Source of the DNA: Rhodoferax sp. U11-2br
Lineage (GTDB): Bacteria; Pseudomonadota; Gammaproteobacteria; Burkholderiales; Burkholderiaceae_C
NCBI RefSeq assembly: GCF_018619435.1
Contig: NZ_JAHFZF010000007.1
Span: 99,225-163,224, forward strand
DNA: 64,000 nt
Direction of reading: 5' to 3'
Below are positions 27,639 to 37,839 of the stretch, one piece after another (the first letter of the stretch is position 1; each line of letters opens with the position of its first letter). Below the pieces are notes generated by a model, which saw only the letters and a program-made list of their open reading frames with translations, was not told the DNA's origin and made no database searches. A program made the translations under genes and the position numbers.

Positions 27639-28670
27639 CTAGCGCCCTTGGCTGGCCCGATAGGCTTTGAGGTGAAAGAACACCTCATCAAAGGTGTCGG
27701 CCGGGACCATGCGCCCACGAATGCGCGGGTAAAGTTTGTCAGCCAGGGCGGACCACTCTTTCATCTGCTCAGGCTTCGGTTTGTTGACCACCAGACCCCG
27801 TTGTTTCATCGCGGTCACGGCGTCTTCCACTTCCTGGCGAGCCTGGGTGCGCATGATCTGCCCGGCCTTGTCACCTGCACTGCGCAGCGTTTGTTGGGCC
27901 TCTGGGCTCATGTCGTCCCAGGCTTTTTGGGTGAGCACCAAAGCACCCACAATCGGCGCCCAGTTGATCTCCAACATGTTGGGCGCGGTGTTATAGATCT
28001 GACTGGCCAGAGCAAAGTACGGGGTGGAGGGCACCACCGAGATCATGCCGGTCTGGATCGCCGGGAGAATGTCGCTGGTTTCCAGCGGCACCGGGGTGTA
28101 GCCCAGGCTTTTCATGATCTCTTGCTGTTCTGACTCGGCACCCCAGGCAAAAAACTTCATCTTGAGGTAGTCGGCAGGGCTGAACGCGGGCTCTTTGGAG
28201 AAGAAGCGTACCCAGCCCGAGTCGCCCCAGGCCAGCACCACAAAACCTTTGTCCAGAAACTTCTTTTCCATGGCGGTGCGCATCTTTTCGCGCACGTAGT
28301 CCACTTCTTCCCAGTTTTTAAACAGCAGGGGCAGGTTTTGTAACGCCGCAATGGAGGGTTCAATCTCGCGCAGCCCCACCACCGACATCAAGGCCCCCTG
28401 CAGTTGGCCAATACGCATGCGTCGCGCCAGTTCAGCTTCACCACCTTGGCTGCCGTCCGTGTAGATCAGGTATTTGGCATCACTCCCTTGGGCTGTGCGC
28501 CAGGCCTCACCGATGGCTTGCAACTGGCGGTGGTAGAGCGAATTTTTGGGTGCCAAAGTGCCAATGCGCAACTGCTTGGTGGCGGCTTGTGTGGGCCCAC
28601 TGTTTAAAGCGGCCAAAACGGCCAAGCTGGTCCCAAGAAGCTGGCGCCTCATTTTTGAAAAATACATCAT
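27639..28670 (-). CDS. TRAP transporter substrate-binding protein (DctP/TatP type)
   Basis: A 343-residue periplasmic DctP-family binder. After a signal peptide (LLGTSLAVLAALNSGPTQA) the mature part starts KQLRIGTLAPKNSLYHRQL. The central GDSGWVRFFSKEPAFSPADY and SDILPAIQTGMISVVPSTPY segments are family hallmarks; the usual substrate Arg lies in this area. Start is uncertain: ATG at 28670, 28667 or 28652. The first lies nine bases from the tatT stop. Its place between tatT and dctQM marks it as a TPAT-type system. Confidence 0.88.
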   Translation of the reverse strand: MMYFSKMRRQLLGTSLAVLAALNSGPTQAATKQLRIGTLAPKNSLYHRQLQAIGEAWRTAQGSDAKYLIYTDGSQGGEAELARRMRIGQLQGALMSVVGLREIEPSIAALQNLPLLFKNWEEVDYVREKMRTAMEKKFLDKGFVVLAWGDSGWVRFFSKEPAFSPADYLKMKFFAWGAESEQQEIMKSLGYTPVPLETSDILPAIQTGMISVVPSTPYFALASQIYNTAPNMLEINWAPIVGALVLTQKAWDDMSPEAQQTLRSAGDKAGQIMRTQARQEVEDAVTAMKQRGLVVNKPKPEQMKEWSALADKLYPRIRGRMVPADTFDEVFFHLKAYRASQGR

Positions 28671-28678
28671 GCAAACAC

Positions 28679-29533
28679 TTAAAAAAGATCGTCTGTGTTG
28701 TCCAGTAGCCAAAGCGCTCGTTCACGCATCACACTGTTTGACAAGTCGGGGTTGGTGGCGCTGGTGACCAAGGCCTGCTTCAGCAAAGACTCAAACGCTG
28801 GCCGATCGCCCGCAGGCAAGGCAATCGCCTCGGCCTTGGCAACATACGCCGCCGCGCTGACGCGACCATCCAGTCCAATCGCCTCATCAAAATAGTCCAC
28901 TGCGCGCTGTGCAGAGCCACCAGGCCGAGCCGCCTCAAACGTGCCCATCAGGCTCGCCAGCGAACCCCGCCTGTGCTGGGGGGCGCTGGCATAAGCCAAT
29001 TGAGCCAGGTGCATGGCCAATGGCAAATCGGCGACCACATGGGGCTGGTCTTTGGACAAGGCAATGTGCGCCCCCCAAGACGCGGCAGCCCAATACGCCA
29101 AATCCACCTGATCAGGCGCCAAACGGGGCCACATTGCGGGTGTTGGATTGGCCAGCGCCTTGGTTAAACCGGGGCTATGAAGCTCAAGCGTGGTCATGGC
29201 GTGACCTTGGGCGCGCTGGTACAACCTAGCCGCACGTTCGCGCAGCTTTTGTGCCGCCTGGGCGTCTTTGGCATCCAGGCGATCGGCGCCAAGCTGCACA
29301 AAGGCATAGGCATATTGCGTGTACCCCGAGGTCACAGCCACCGTCAGCGGCACATGGCCAGGAGTTTCACGCAGTACCGACTCAGACAACTTGAGGTAGA
29401 ACGCGCTGGCTTCGCGCGCCAGCACCAGATCATCCTCTGGCGCCTGACCCTGGGTGGCCAGCGCGGTGGCGGCTTCTTGAAGAATCAGCTGGCGCGGTGA
29501 ACAGGCGGCTAGCGCCAACAACAACGCCAACAA
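28679..29533 (-). CDS. TRAP-associated TatT-family lipoprotein
   Basis: A 284-residue protein matching the TatT component (Treponema Tp0956-like), a helical TPR-type trimer that pairs with a DctP binder. It carries a lipoprotein signal ending LALAACSPRQ. There is no ATG or GTG in frame: the first usable codons are TTG at 29533 or CTG at 29557. The latter overlaps the stop of the previous gene and adds Lys and Arg before the hydrophobic stretch, which is what a signal peptide needs. It may help deliver hydrophobic ligands to the binder. Confidence 0.82.
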   Translation of the reverse strand: MLALLLALAACSPRQLILQEAATALATQGQAPEDDLVLAREASAFYLKLSESVLRETPGHVPLTVAVTSGYTQYAYAFVQLGADRLDAKDAQAAQKLRERAARLYQRAQGHAMTTLELHSPGLTKALANPTPAMWPRLAPDQVDLAYWAAASWGAHIALSKDQPHVVADLPLAMHLAQLAYASAPQHRRGSLASLMGTFEAARPGGSAQRAVDYFDEAIGLDGRVSAAAYVAKAEAIALPAGDRPAFESLLKQALVTSATNPDLSNSVMRERALWLLDNTDDLF

Positions 29534-29553
29534 GGCCGGGCGAAGCGCTGGTT

Positions 29554-29838
29554 TCAGAGCCTGCTCTCAATCACGTCTTCGGCGCTTTCACTGTCCATGA
29601 CAGCAATTTCAGCGTATTGCACACCATTGAGACGTTGGCGGTAGGCCAAGAACGAATGGCGGTCGGCGGTCTCGGTGTCACCTTCGTCATCTGCCGCCGC
29701 CGCTGCCAAATGGTGCCGCGCCGCAGCGGCAAAATGGTGAGCAGCCGCACGGTGGTGGTCGCCCACCGATTCAAAATCAGCATCCTCCGGCAAAAATGCG
29801 TCATCAGTGCCCAATGCGGTGTCGGTGTTTTGGTTCAT
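29554..29838 (-). CDS. small acidic His/Ala-rich helical protein
   Basis: A 94-residue protein starting at 29838 after a strong ribosome site (GGAGAAAC). The middle has a regular helical pattern of His pairs and Ala triplets (DHHRAAAHHFAAAARHHL), and the ends are acidic. Similar 'AAxHHxxAAxHH' small proteins occur widely in Burkholderiales with no known role; metal binding or stress buffering is only a guess. It directly precedes tatT, whose start overlaps its stop, so it may be co-expressed with the TRAP system. Confidence 0.7.
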   Translation of the reverse strand: MNQNTDTALGTDDAFLPEDADFESVGDHHRAAAHHFAAAARHHLAAAAADDEGDTETADRHSFLAYRQRLNGVQYAEIAVMDSESAEDVIESRL

Positions 29839-30075
29839 GGTAGTTTCTCCACGGGTTGGCTGAATCTGGCAGGGTGCCGATGGCAGTATGCAGAGACAAC
29901 ATGAAGAATTCGTGACACGGTAAAGACTGCGCACGCGTCGAAATAACGGACGTCGTAGATGAATCACAGCGACGTTCAGACCAGGCTCCACAGGCTAACA
30001 ATGGCATACGCCTGCGATGAGCAACACAAAACCAGCGTCGAATGTGCAATCAACGAAGCTGTGCCAACACAAAAC

Positions 30076-30106
30076 AAAACAAAAAGCCCGCTTAAAGCGG
30101 GCTTTT
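30076..30106 (-). terminator. rho-independent terminator after tRNA-fMet
   Basis: AAAAGCCCGCTT/AAAGCGGGCTTTT forms a long hairpin; on the minus strand it is followed by TTTTTG and further T-runs. It ends the rplQ to tRNA region transcript. Confidence 0.9.
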
Positions 30107-30132
30107 GATACAAGCTAAGTGCTTGATTTGAT

Positions 30133-30209
<77 letters not shown>

Positions 30210-30227
30210 GTAGCTTTAAATTATAAC

Positions 30228-30617
30228 CTATTCTGCGGCTTCAATCGGCTCAACTGCTGCTGGGCGGTCAACCAATTCAACCAAAGCCATAGGCGCGTTG
30301 TCACCGACGCGATAGCCCATCTTCAAGATACGGGTGTAACCGCCTGGACGTGCCTTGAAGCGGGGGCCAAGTTCGTTGAAGAGCTTCACAACGCTGTCAC
30401 GATCACGCAAACGATCAAAAGCCAAACGACGGTTGGCAACAGTGGCTTCTTTAGCCAAGGTGATCATCGGCTCAACAACGCGACGAAGTTCTTTGGCTTT
30501 AGGCACAGTGGTCTTGATGACTTCATGCTCAATGAGCGAATTCATCATGTTGCGCAGCATGGCCAAACGATGAGAAGAGGTGCGGTTAAGTTTACGAAGT
30601 CCGAGTCCGTGACGCAT
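30228..30617 (-). CDS. rplQ: 50S ribosomal protein L17
   Basis: A 129-residue protein starting [17 protein letters not shown], the L17 signature. It is the last protein gene of the alpha operon, after rpoA, and is followed by the initiator tRNA. Length is close to E. coli L17 (127). L17 sits near the peptide exit tunnel of the 50S subunit. Confidence 0.97.
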   Translation of the reverse strand: MRHGLGLRKLNRTSSHRLAMLRNMMNSLIEHEVIKTTVPKAKELRRVVEPMITLAKEATVANRRLAFDRLRDRDSVVKLFNELGPRFKARPGGYTRILKMGYRVGDNAPMALVELVDRPAAVEPIEAAE

Positions 30618-30678
30618 GGTAATTTCCTTAGTTTATTTAACAAGCAGCCGTATCAGGTACTGCCCGAGGCGTTTTAAA

Positions 30679-31668
30679 TCAACGCTTTTCAAGTGCGGCC
30701 GGTGGCCAGCTTTCAAGTTTCATTCCCAGGGTCAAGCCACGAGAGGCCAAAACTTCCTTGATTTCATTCAGAGACTTACGTCCCAGGTTAGGTGTCTTCA
30801 ACAACTCATTTTCAGTGCGTTGGATCAAATCACCAATGTAATAAATATTTTCTGCTTTGAGACAGTTGGCTGACCGAACCGTCAACTCCAACTCATCAAC
30901 CGGGCGCAACAACACCGGGTCAAACTGGGCATTGCCCCGAGAAGATGGAGAAACGATGGCGTCAATGTCGCCACCTTCCAACTGCGCGAACACCGCCAAT
31001 TGCTCAACAAGAATTTTTGCTGATGCACGCACGGCATCTTCAGCGGAAATTGCACCGTTGGTTTCAATATCAAGAATCAACTTGTCAAGATCGGTCCGCT
31101 GCTCAACACGCGCACTCTCCACGGTATAACTCACGCGGCGAACCGGGGAGAACGATGCGTCCAAAACAATCCGCCCAATGGATTTAGACGACTCATCGCC
31201 ATGGCGGCGCAACGTGCCAGGCACATACCCACGGCCTTTTTCAACCTTGATCTGCATGTCCAGCTTGCCACCGGCAGCCAAATTGGCAATCACATGTTCA
31301 GGATTCACAATTTCAACGTCATGAGGCGTCTGGATGTCTCCAGCAGAAACGACCCCCTCACTGTCTTTGCGCAAACTGAGTGTCACCTCATCGCGGTTGT
31401 GCAACTTGAAGACGACACCCTTCAGGTTCAAAAGAATGTTGACTACATCCTCATGAACGCCGTCGATAGAAGAGTATTCGTGCAATACACCGGCGATCGT
31501 CACTTCGGTTGGCGCATAGCCTGGCATGGAGGACAACAGCACCCGACGCAACGCATTACCCAAAGTATGGCCGTAGCCGCGCTCAAAAGGCTCAAGCACC
31601 ACTTTTGCCCGGTGCGCCGACAGTTGCTCAACTTGAACTGCTTTTGGCTTTAACAAACTACTTTGCAT
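30679..31668 (-). CDS. rpoA: RNA polymerase alpha subunit
   Basis: A 329-residue protein, the same length as E. coli RpoA. The start at 31668 follows GAGGAAAA; an in-frame codon 15 bases upstream is ignored. The N-terminal assembly domain ([20 protein letters not shown]) and the C-terminal domain that binds UP elements and activators ([20 protein letters not shown]) are intact. It lies in the usual place between rpsD and rplQ. Confidence 0.98.
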   Translation of the reverse strand: MQSSLLKPKAVQVEQLSAHRAKVVLEPFERGYGHTLGNALRRVLLSSMPGYAPTEVTIAGVLHEYSSIDGVHEDVVNILLNLKGVVFKLHNRDEVTLSLRKDSEGVVSAGDIQTPHDVEIVNPEHVIANLAAGGKLDMQIKVEKGRGYVPGTLRRHGDESSKSIGRIVLDASFSPVRRVSYTVESARVEQRTDLDKLILDIETNGAISAEDAVRASAKILVEQLAVFAQLEGGDIDAIVSPSSRGNAQFDPVLLRPVDELELTVRSANCLKAENIYYIGDLIQRTENELLKTPNLGRKSLNEIKEVLASRGLTLGMKLESWPPAALEKR

Positions 31669-31768
31669 GAATTTTCCTCTCAATACCCCCGACTCGTTAC
31701 ATCGGTAAGGCTGACTAGACGATCAAAGGCCTATACAGGCCTGTATCTCAACCCGTAAATGACTCGGC

Positions 31769-32392
31769 TTAACGTGAATACAGTTCGACGATCAAAGATT
31801 CATTCACATCGGCCGCGAACTGGTCACGGTCTGGAATGGCCTTGAAAATGCCTTGCGCCTTGTCTGCATTGACATCAACCCACGCGGGCATGCCAACCTG
31901 TTGGGCCAATTGCAAAGCCTCAACAATGCGGTTTTGCTTGGCTGACTTTTCACGAATAGACAACACATCACCAACCTTCACCATGTAAGACGGGATGTTG
32001 ACAGGCTTTCCATTGACGAGAACAGCTTTGTGCGACACCAATTGACGCGCTTCGGCACGTGTGGAACCAAAACCCATGCGGTAGACGACGTTGTCCAACC
32101 GGGTTTCCAACAGGAACAGCAGATTTGAACCCGTATTGCCTTTGCGACGGTCCGCTTCCTCAAAATAGCGGCGGAACTGCTTCTCCAGCACACCGTACAT
32201 GCGCTTGACTTTTTGCTTTTCACGCAATTGCAGACCGAAATCGGAAGTACGAGCGCCGGAAGTGCGGCCATGCTGGCCAGGCTTGGAGTCAAATTTTGCT
32301 TTATCCCCGATAGAGCGACGTGCACTCTTCAAGAACAGATCGGTGCCTTCACGGCGTGAGAGTTTGGCTTTGGGGCCTAAGTAACGTGCCAC
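31769..32392 (-). CDS. rpsD: 30S ribosomal protein S4
   Basis: A 207-residue S4 ([20 protein letters not shown]), a primary 16S rRNA binder and, in other bacteria, the feedback repressor of the alpha operon. The N-terminal zinc cysteines of some S4 proteins are absent, as is usual in Proteobacteria. The start codon is GTG. A perfect 9-bp inverted repeat lies in the short gap upstream (32430-32448). Confidence 0.97.
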   Translation of the reverse strand: MARYLGPKAKLSRREGTDLFLKSARRSIGDKAKFDSKPGQHGRTSGARTSDFGLQLREKQKVKRMYGVLEKQFRRYFEEADRRKGNTGSNLLFLLETRLDNVVYRMGFGSTRAEARQLVSHKAVLVNGKPVNIPSYMVKVGDVLSIREKSAKQNRIVEALQLAQQVGMPAWVDVNADKAQGIFKAIPDRDQFAADVNESLIVELYSR

Positions 32393-32429
32393 TTGAAATC
32401 CTTTAAATCAGCTACCGCAAAAAGCGGGA

Positions 32430-32448
32430 GCCACGGTAGTACCGTGGC
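32430..32448. repeat. perfect inverted repeat between rpsK and rpsD
   Basis: GCCACGGTA-G-TACCGTGGC has 9-bp arms around one base. It lies in the 77-base gap ahead of rpsD inside the ribosomal operon. As RNA it could form a stem-loop that sets rpsD translation, mRNA processing or S4 feedback; as DNA it could be a binding site. Function is not known. Confidence 0.5.
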
Positions 32449-32469
32449 GGTGGGCTTGGTTGAAAAAAA

Positions 32470-32874
32470 TTAGATACGACGACGTTTTTGTGGGCGGCAA
32501 CCGTTGTGCGGTACCGGTGTAACGTCAGCAATCATATTGATACGAATACCCAGCGCAGCGAGCGCACGAACAGAAGACTCGCGTCCTGGGCCAGGGCCTT
32601 TGATTTCAACATCAAGATTCTTAATGCCCTGTTCAATCGCAGCCCTGCCAGCAACTTCAGAAGCAACTTGAGCCGCAAATGGTGTCGACTTGCGTGAGCC
32701 TTTAAAACCCTGACCACCTGATGACGCCCAAGACAATGAGTTGCCTTGTCTGTCGGTGATCGTGATGATGGTGTTGTTGAATGACGCGTGGACGTGGGCA
32801 ATACCATCAGCAACATTCTTGCGGATTTTCTTACGGACACGTTGTGCTGCGTTATTGGCGGGTGCTTTTGCCAT
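32470..32874 (-). CDS. rpsK: 30S ribosomal protein S11
   Basis: A 134-residue S11 with the typical [20 protein letters not shown] region near residue 24 and the basic C-terminal tail [15 protein letters not shown]. It lies between rpsM and rpsD and helps form the platform of the 30S subunit and the mRNA exit site. Confidence 0.97.
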   Translation of the reverse strand: MAKAPANNAAQRVRKKIRKNVADGIAHVHASFNNTIITITDRQGNSLSWASSGGQGFKGSRKSTPFAAQVASEVAGRAAIEQGIKNLDVEIKGPGPGRESSVRALAALGIRINMIADVTPVPHNGCRPQKRRRI

Positions 32875-32893
32875 AGTTATCTTTCAGTCAATG

Positions 32894-33259
32894 TCATTTT
32901 TTGAGGGACGCAGCGGCTTTACGCGGCCCTTTGCGCGTCCGCGCATTCGTGCGGGTACGCTGACCGCGCAATGGCAGCCCGCGGCGATGGCGAAAGCCCC
33001 TGTAACAGCCAATATCCATCAAACGCTTGATGTTCATGGTTGTTTCACGGCGCAAATCGCCCTCGATCGTGAACTTACCGACCTCATCGCGCAATTTTTC
33101 GAGTTCTGCATCCGTCAGATCTTTGATCTTCTTGGAGTAATCAATACCACAAGCCTCACAGATCTTGCGTGCGCGACTACGACCGACTCCAAAGATGGCG
33201 GTCAAACCAATTTCAGAGTGCTTTTGCGGCGGAATATTAATACCAGCGATACGTGCCAT
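32894..33259 (-). CDS. rpsM: 30S ribosomal protein S13
   Basis: A 121-residue S13 ([19 protein letters not shown]) with the helix-two-turn-helix core and the basic C-terminal tail [19 protein letters not shown] that contacts P-site tRNA. It opens the classical alpha operon order rpsM-rpsK-rpsD-rpoA-rplQ, but here only 24 bases separate it from rpmJ. Confidence 0.97.
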   Translation of the reverse strand: MARIAGINIPPQKHSEIGLTAIFGVGRSRARKICEACGIDYSKKIKDLTDAELEKLRDEVGKFTIEGDLRRETTMNIKRLMDIGCYRGFRHRRGLPLRGQRTRTNARTRKGPRKAAASLKK

Positions 33260-33283
33260 TTTGATCCTCTATAACTCTTGCAA

Positions 33284-33397
33284 TTAACCCTGACGCTGTT
33301 TGTGACGAGGATCTGTACAGATCACACGAACAACACCTTTGCGCCGAATAATCTTGCAGTTACGGCAAATTTTCTTAACCGAAGCCGAAACCTTCAT
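33284..33397 (-). CDS. rpmJ: 50S ribosomal protein L36
   Basis: A 37-residue protein found by reading the gap between infA and rpsM. It reads [19 protein letters not shown] and on to a basic end. It keeps the zinc ligands of the C+ form: C-x2-C, a third Cys and a His (CTDPRH). A ribosome site (AGGAGAATG) precedes the ATG at 33397. Confidence 0.96.
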   Translation of the reverse strand: MKVSASVKKICRNCKIIRRKGVVRVICTDPRHKQRQG

Positions 33398-33431
33398 TTC
33401 ATTCTCCTAAACAATTCCAAACAATAACTTG

Positions 33432-33650
33432 TTACTTGGCTCTAAAGACTATCCTCGCCCTGGTCAAGTCGTATGGTGTCAATTCAACCGTGACTTTATC
33501 CCCTGGCAGAATCCTGATGTAGTGCATCCTCATTTTCCCGGAGATATGACCGAGCACAACGTGGCCATTTTCCAATTTCACTCTGAAGGTCGCATTAGGA
33601 AGATTCTCTACGATCTCCCCTTGCATTTGAATAACATCGTCTTTTGCCAT
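33432..33650 (-). CDS. infA: translation initiation factor IF-1
   Basis: A 72-residue single OB-fold protein ([19 protein letters not shown]), the exact E. coli length. IF-1 sits in the A site of the 30S subunit during initiation. In many Burkholderiales infA lies between secY and rpmJ, as it does here. Confidence 0.97.
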   Translation of the reverse strand: MAKDDVIQMQGEIVENLPNATFRVKLENGHVVLGHISGKMRMHYIRILPGDKVTVELTPYDLTRARIVFRAK

Positions 33651-33661
33651 AAATCAACATT

Positions 33662-34972
33662 TCAAGAAGCCTTGAAATTAGCCTTCTTTAATAAAGATTC
33701 GTATTGCTGGGACATCAAGTAGTTTTGAACTTGCGCCATGAAATCCATAGTCACAACAACAATGATCAACAGCGAAGTACCACCAAAATAGAATGGAACG
33801 TTGTACTTCAAAATCAAAAATTCAGGAAGCAAACAAACCAGCGTTATGTAAATCGCACCAACAAATGTCAAACGGAGCAGAATTTTGTCGATGTACTTGG
33901 CTGTATTCTCACCAGGACGAATACCAGGAACAAAAGCCCCGCTCTTCTTCAAGTTGTCAGCCGTTTCTTTACTATTGAAGACCAAAGCCGTGTAGAAAAA
34001 GCAGAAAAATATAATCGCTGCCGCATAAAACATCACGTACACAGGCTGGCCTGGTGACAAAGAGCCGGCAATATCCTTCAACCAGCGCATTGACTCACCT
34101 GAACTGAACCAACCCGCAATAGTCGCTGGCAACAGAATAATCGAAGATGCAAAAATTGGAGGGATAACACCAGCCATATTCAGCTTCAAAGGCAAATGGG
34201 AAGATTGACCACCATACACCTTGTTACCGACCTGTCGCCGGGCATAGTTCACAAGAATCTTTCTTTGGCCTCGCTCGACAAAAACCACAAAGTAAGTCAC
34301 GAGAGCAACGAGAACGATGATGAACAACGAAACAATGATGCTCATCGCGCCAGTTCTAACCAGCTCCAACAATCCACCGATGGCGTTTGGCAAACCTGCT
34401 GCAATCCCGCCAAAGATCAAAATTGATATGCCATTTCCCAAACCACGCTCAGTGATTTGCTCGCCTAACCACATCAAAAACAAAGTACCGGCAGTCAAAG
34501 TCACGACTGCGGTTACACGAAAACCAAAACCGGGAGAGATCACTAGGCCAGCGGAACTTTCCAAGGCAACAGCAATTCCCAAAGACTGGAACAAGGCCAA
34601 ACCGAGGGTTCCATAGCGGGTATATTGCGTGATCTTACGTCGACCAGCTTCACCTTCTTTTTTCAGTTGTTCAAATGCCGGCAAGACATATCCCATCAAC
34701 TGCATGATGATCGATGCAGAGATATAGGGCATGATACCAAGTGCAAATATAGTGAACCTGGACAATGCTCCACCTGAGAACATGTTGAACATGCCCAGAA
34801 TACCGCCCTGCTGGCCCTTGAAGAACTGTTGCAGCTGCGCAGCATCAATGCCAGGCACCGGAATATGTGCGCCGACACGGTAAACCACCAATGCCAGCAA
34901 CAAAAATATAAGACGACGACGTAAGTCGCCGTACTTATCTGTTTTAGCTGAGGATGCCGAACTCGTTGCCAC
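33662..34972 (-). CDS. secY: protein translocase subunit SecY
   Basis: A 436-residue inner-membrane protein with ten hydrophobic segments, the pore of the Sec translocon. The plug/second-helix zone [20 protein letters not shown] and the cytoplasmic loop [16 protein letters not shown] are well conserved. It follows rplO in the spc operon. Its base composition is slightly richer in A+T than the non-ribosomal genes around, as is its codon use. Confidence 0.97.
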   Translation of the reverse strand: MATSSASSAKTDKYGDLRRRLIFLLLALVVYRVGAHIPVPGIDAAQLQQFFKGQQGGILGMFNMFSGGALSRFTIFALGIMPYISASIIMQLMGYVLPAFEQLKKEGEAGRRKITQYTRYGTLGLALFQSLGIAVALESSAGLVISPGFGFRVTAVVTLTAGTLFLMWLGEQITERGLGNGISILIFGGIAAGLPNAIGGLLELVRTGAMSIIVSLFIIVLVALVTYFVVFVERGQRKILVNYARRQVGNKVYGGQSSHLPLKLNMAGVIPPIFASSIILLPATIAGWFSSGESMRWLKDIAGSLSPGQPVYVMFYAAAIIFFCFFYTALVFNSKETADNLKKSGAFVPGIRPGENTAKYIDKILLRLTFVGAIYITLVCLLPEFLILKYNVPFYFGGTSLLIIVVVTMDFMAQVQNYLMSQQYESLLKKANFKAS

Positions 34973-34994
34973 GTGCAGTTATCTCGAATACGAA

Positions 34995-35426
34995 TTAAAC
35001 CAAGGAGCCGCCAGCGGCTTCGATAGCAATTTTTGCTGCAGCAGTAGCACCAATGCCTGTCAATTTGACTGCTTTCGTCAACTCGCCAGTTTTGATAACT
35101 TTTACCACTTTGGCAAGTTCGCCAACCAAACCAGCTTGCTTGAGCACAACCAAATTCACTTCAGTAGCATCAAGCAAGTTGAGTGCGGACAGGGTAACTT
35201 CGGCGTTGAATTTGAGCAAAGCAGACTTGAAGCCACGCTTTGGCAAACGGCGTTGCATAGGCATTTGACCGCCTTCAAAACCCACTTTATGGTAGCCACC
35301 AGCACGAGACTTTTGACCTTTGTGCCCGCGACCAGCGGTTTTACCCAGACCGGACCCGATACCACGGCCAACGCGCCGCTTGTAATGTTTAGCGCCATCA
35401 GCGGGCTTAATGCCATTCAATTCCAT
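34995..35426 (-). CDS. rplO: 50S ribosomal protein L15
   Basis: A 143-residue L15 ([18 protein letters not shown]), glycine- and lysine-rich with the [18 protein letters not shown] extension that threads into 23S rRNA. Two ATG codons stand together; the second gives better spacing (six bases) from the GAGG site, and it fits the family start. Confidence 0.96.
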   Translation of the reverse strand: MELNGIKPADGAKHYKRRVGRGIGSGLGKTAGRGHKGQKSRAGGYHKVGFEGGQMPMQRRLPKRGFKSALLKFNAEVTLSALNLLDATEVNLVVLKQAGLVGELAKVVKVIKTGELTKAVKLTGIGATAAAKIAIEAAGGSLV

Positions 35427-35436
35427 CATGAACCTC

Positions 35437-35619
35437 TTAGAGCACCTTGACCAGATAACTGATCTTGTTAATCATGCCACGCACTTCAGGCGTATCAACC
35501 AGTTCGCTGGTGCTACGCATTTTGCGCAGACCCAAACCGCGAACGGTAGCTCGGTGGGATGCTGCACAGCCGATCGGGCTACGCACCAGTTGAACTGTTA
35601 CTTTTTTTTCGGTCGTCAT
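35437..35619 (-). CDS. rpmD: 50S ribosomal protein L30
   Basis: A 60-residue L30 ([20 protein letters not shown]), with the typical [12 protein letters not shown] motif. The open frame extends well upstream of 35619 through rpsE, but only this start is conserved and matches the usual length of 59-61 residues. Confidence 0.96.
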   Translation of the reverse strand: MTTEKKVTVQLVRSPIGCAASHRATVRGLGLRKMRSTSELVDTPEVRGMINKISYLVKVL

Positions 35620-35632
35620 CTGGATTCTCCAA

Positions 35633-36157
35633 TCAAGCGAACAGCTCTTCGATGGTCTTGCCGCGTTTCGCAGCCACCACCGATGGTGTTGTTGCGTGCG
35701 ACAGGGCATCGAGCGTTGCACGGACCATGTTGTAAGGATTGCTAGAACCGTGGCTCTTTGCAACGATGTCAGTGATACCAACCACTTCAAACACCGCACG
35801 CATAGGACCACCAGCAATAATGCCAGTACCCTTAGGGGCAGGTGCCATCATCACAGATGCAGCACCGTGTTGACCCATCACTTTGTGATGAATCGAACCG
35901 TTCTTCAACGAGACTTTCGTCATGTTGCGACGGGCCTCTTCCATTGCCTTCTGGACAGCTGCAGGCACTTCTTTCGATTTGCCCTTGCCCATACCAACAG
36001 TGCCATCACCGTCGCCAACAACAGTCAGTGCTGCAAAGCCAAGAATACGACCACCCTTGACAACTTTGGTCACACGGTTGATCGCGATCATTTTTTCGCG
36101 CAAACCGTCCTCAGGACCCTCTGCCTTACCCTGCATCTTCGCTTGTACTTTAGCCAT
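35633..36157 (-). CDS. rpsE: 30S ribosomal protein S5
   Basis: A 174-residue S5. The N-terminal double-stranded RNA-binding part includes [19 protein letters not shown], and the C-terminal domain has [21 protein letters not shown]5 affects decoding fidelity and mRNA helicase activity at the 30S entry tunnel. It lies between rplR and rpmD. Confidence 0.97.
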   Translation of the reverse strand: MAKVQAKMQGKAEGPEDGLREKMIAINRVTKVVKGGRILGFAALTVVGDGDGTVGMGKGKSKEVPAAVQKAMEEARRNMTKVSLKNGSIHHKVMGQHGAASVMMAPAPKGTGIIAGGPMRAVFEVVGITDIVAKSHGSSNPYNMVRATLDALSHATTPSVVAAKRGKTIEELFA

Positions 36158-36174
36158 CTTAATTTCCGATCTGC

Positions 36175-36540
36175 TTAGAACTGCAAGCCAGCTTCACGTG
36201 CTGCATCTGCCAGCGCTTTGACGCGGCCATGGTACGCAAATCCCGCCCGATCAAATGCCACCTTCTCAATACCGGCAGCCTTGGCTTTTTCTGCCACACG
36301 CTTGCCGATGATTTGAGCCGCAGCCACGTTGCCACCCTTGCCCGATGCACCCAAAGACTGACGCACTTCGGCTTCGGCCGTAGATGCAGTTGCCAAAACT
36401 TTGGAGCCATCGCCAGAAATCACGCTGGCATAAATGTGCAAATTGGTGCGATTGACTGTCAAGCGAGCCACACCCTGGTTGGCAATCCTGATTCGGGTCT
36501 GACGAGCTCTGCGAAGACGCTGTTCTTTTTTGGTCAACAT
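36175..36540 (-). CDS. rplR: 50S ribosomal protein L18
   Basis: A 121-residue L18 ([19 protein letters not shown]) ending in the conserved [20 protein letters not shown] region that binds 5S rRNA together with L5 and L25. Order rplF-rplR-rpsE is standard. Confidence 0.97.
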   Translation of the reverse strand: MLTKKEQRLRRARQTRIRIANQGVARLTVNRTNLHIYASVISGDGSKVLATASTAEAEVRQSLGASGKGGNVAAAQIIGKRVAEKAKAAGIEKVAFDRAGFAYHGRVKALADAAREAGLQF

Positions 36541-36551
36541 AGTGCAGCTCC

Positions 36552-37085
36552 TTATTTCTTCTTCGTTTCTTTGATTGCGACTTTTTCATCCGCATAACGG
36601 ATGCCCTTGCCCTTGTATGGCTCAGGCGGCCGAATGGCACGAATTTCAGCAGCAACCTGACCAACGCGCTGACGATCAGCACCCTTGATCACGATTTCAG
36701 TCGGTGTCGGTGTGGCCACAGAAATGCCTTGAGGCATGTCTTTGTTGACAGGGTGCGAATAACCCACCACCAGATTGAGTTTGTTACCTTGAGCTTGCGC
36801 CTTGTAACCCACACCCAACAAAGTCAACTTCTTCTCAAAACCCTTGCTGACACCAACCACCATGTTGTTAACCAACTGGCGATAGGTACCGGACATGGCA
36901 TCCGCTTCACGAGAGTCGTTGGCAGCTGTGAAACTGACCTTACCACCTTCGCTAACCACTTTGACCAGGCTGTTTTGAGTCAAAGACAACAAACCACCTG
37001 CACCCTTGACGCTCACTTGCGTCTCAGACAAAACCACTTCCACCCCAGCAGGAATGGCAACCGGCATTTTTCCAATACGAGACAT
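36552..37085 (-). CDS. rplF: 50S ribosomal protein L6
   Basis: A 177-residue L6 ([20 protein letters not shown]), the usual bacterial length, ending with the [15 protein letters not shown] motif. It lies near the sarcin-ricin loop and the GTPase centre. Confidence 0.97.
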   Translation of the reverse strand: MSRIGKMPVAIPAGVEVVLSETQVSVKGAGGLLSLTQNSLVKVVSEGGKVSFTAANDSREADAMSGTYRQLVNNMVVGVSKGFEKKLTLLGVGYKAQAQGNKLNLVVGYSHPVNKDMPQGISVATPTPTEIVIKGADRQRVGQVAAEIRAIRPPEPYKGKGIRYADEKVAIKETKKK

Positions 37086-37111
37086 GTTCTGTTACTCCTA
37101 AATGTCACGCA

Positions 37112-37507
37112 TCAGGCGACGTAGCAAAGCACTTCACCACCGACACCGGTAGCGCGGGCCTTGCGATCGGTCATCACACCCTTGGGCGTTGTGACAATCG
37201 CGACACCCAGGCCGTTTTGCACTTGTGGAATCGCATCGCTACCACGGTAGACACGCAACCCAGGGCGACTGACGCGCTCAATACGCTCAATAACCGGGCG
37301 ACCAGCGTAATACTTCAAAGCAATTTCAAGCTCTTGTTTACCTTCAACGGCATTGATCTTGAAGTCGTCGATATAACCTTCGTCCTTCAGAACTTGGGCA
37401 ATCGCCACTTTCACCTTGGAAGAAGGCACGCGAACAGAAGTCTTGGCAACCATCTGCGCATTGCGAATGCGCGTCAACAGGTCAGCAATAGGATCACTCA
37501 TACTCAT
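37112..37507 (-). CDS. rpsH: 30S ribosomal protein S8
   Basis: A 131-residue S8 ([20 protein letters not shown]) with the C-terminal [20 protein letters not shown] that binds helix 21 of 16S rRNA. In E. coli it represses the spc operon by binding mRNA near rplE. AGGAG lies eight bases before the chosen start. Confidence 0.97.
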   Translation of the reverse strand: MSMSDPIADLLTRIRNAQMVAKTSVRVPSSKVKVAIAQVLKDEGYIDDFKINAVEGKQELEIALKYYAGRPVIERIERVSRPGLRVYRGSDAIPQVQNGLGVAIVTTPKGVMTDRKARATGVGGEVLCYVA

Positions 37508-37525
37508 ATCTATGTCTCCTGCCGC

Positions 37526-37831
37526 TTACCAGCTGGCCTTGACCATGCCGGGGATTTCTCCAGCAAAAGCCATTTCACGAATTTTGGCCCGAGCCAAACC
37601 AAACTGCGCAAAGGTTCCACGTGGGCGACCAGTGATCGCACAACGGTTACGCTGACGAGTCGGATTGGCATTACGGGGCAACATTTGCAAACCCAAGCGA
37701 GCAGCAGCGCGCTCTTCATCGGTGCGCTTGGCATCGTTGGATATCGCCTTCAATTCCGCATGTTTTTTTGCGTACTTGGCAACCAGTTTGTCTCTTTTGA
37801 GCTCACGCTCGATTAAAGCCATCTTAGCCAC
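37526..37831 (-). CDS. rpsN: 30S ribosomal protein S14 (long, zinc-free form)
   Basis: A 101-residue S14 of the C-minus type: the segment [20 protein letters not shown] has only a single Cys, so it needs no zinc. This is the standard form of Proteobacteria. It stands between rplE and rpsH. Confidence 0.97.
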   Translation of the reverse strand: MAKMALIERELKRDKLVAKYAKKHAELKAISNDAKRTDEERAAARLGLQMLPRNANPTRQRNRCAITGRPRGTFAQFGLARAKIREMAFAGEIPGMVKASW

Positions 37832-37839
37832 AGATCACC

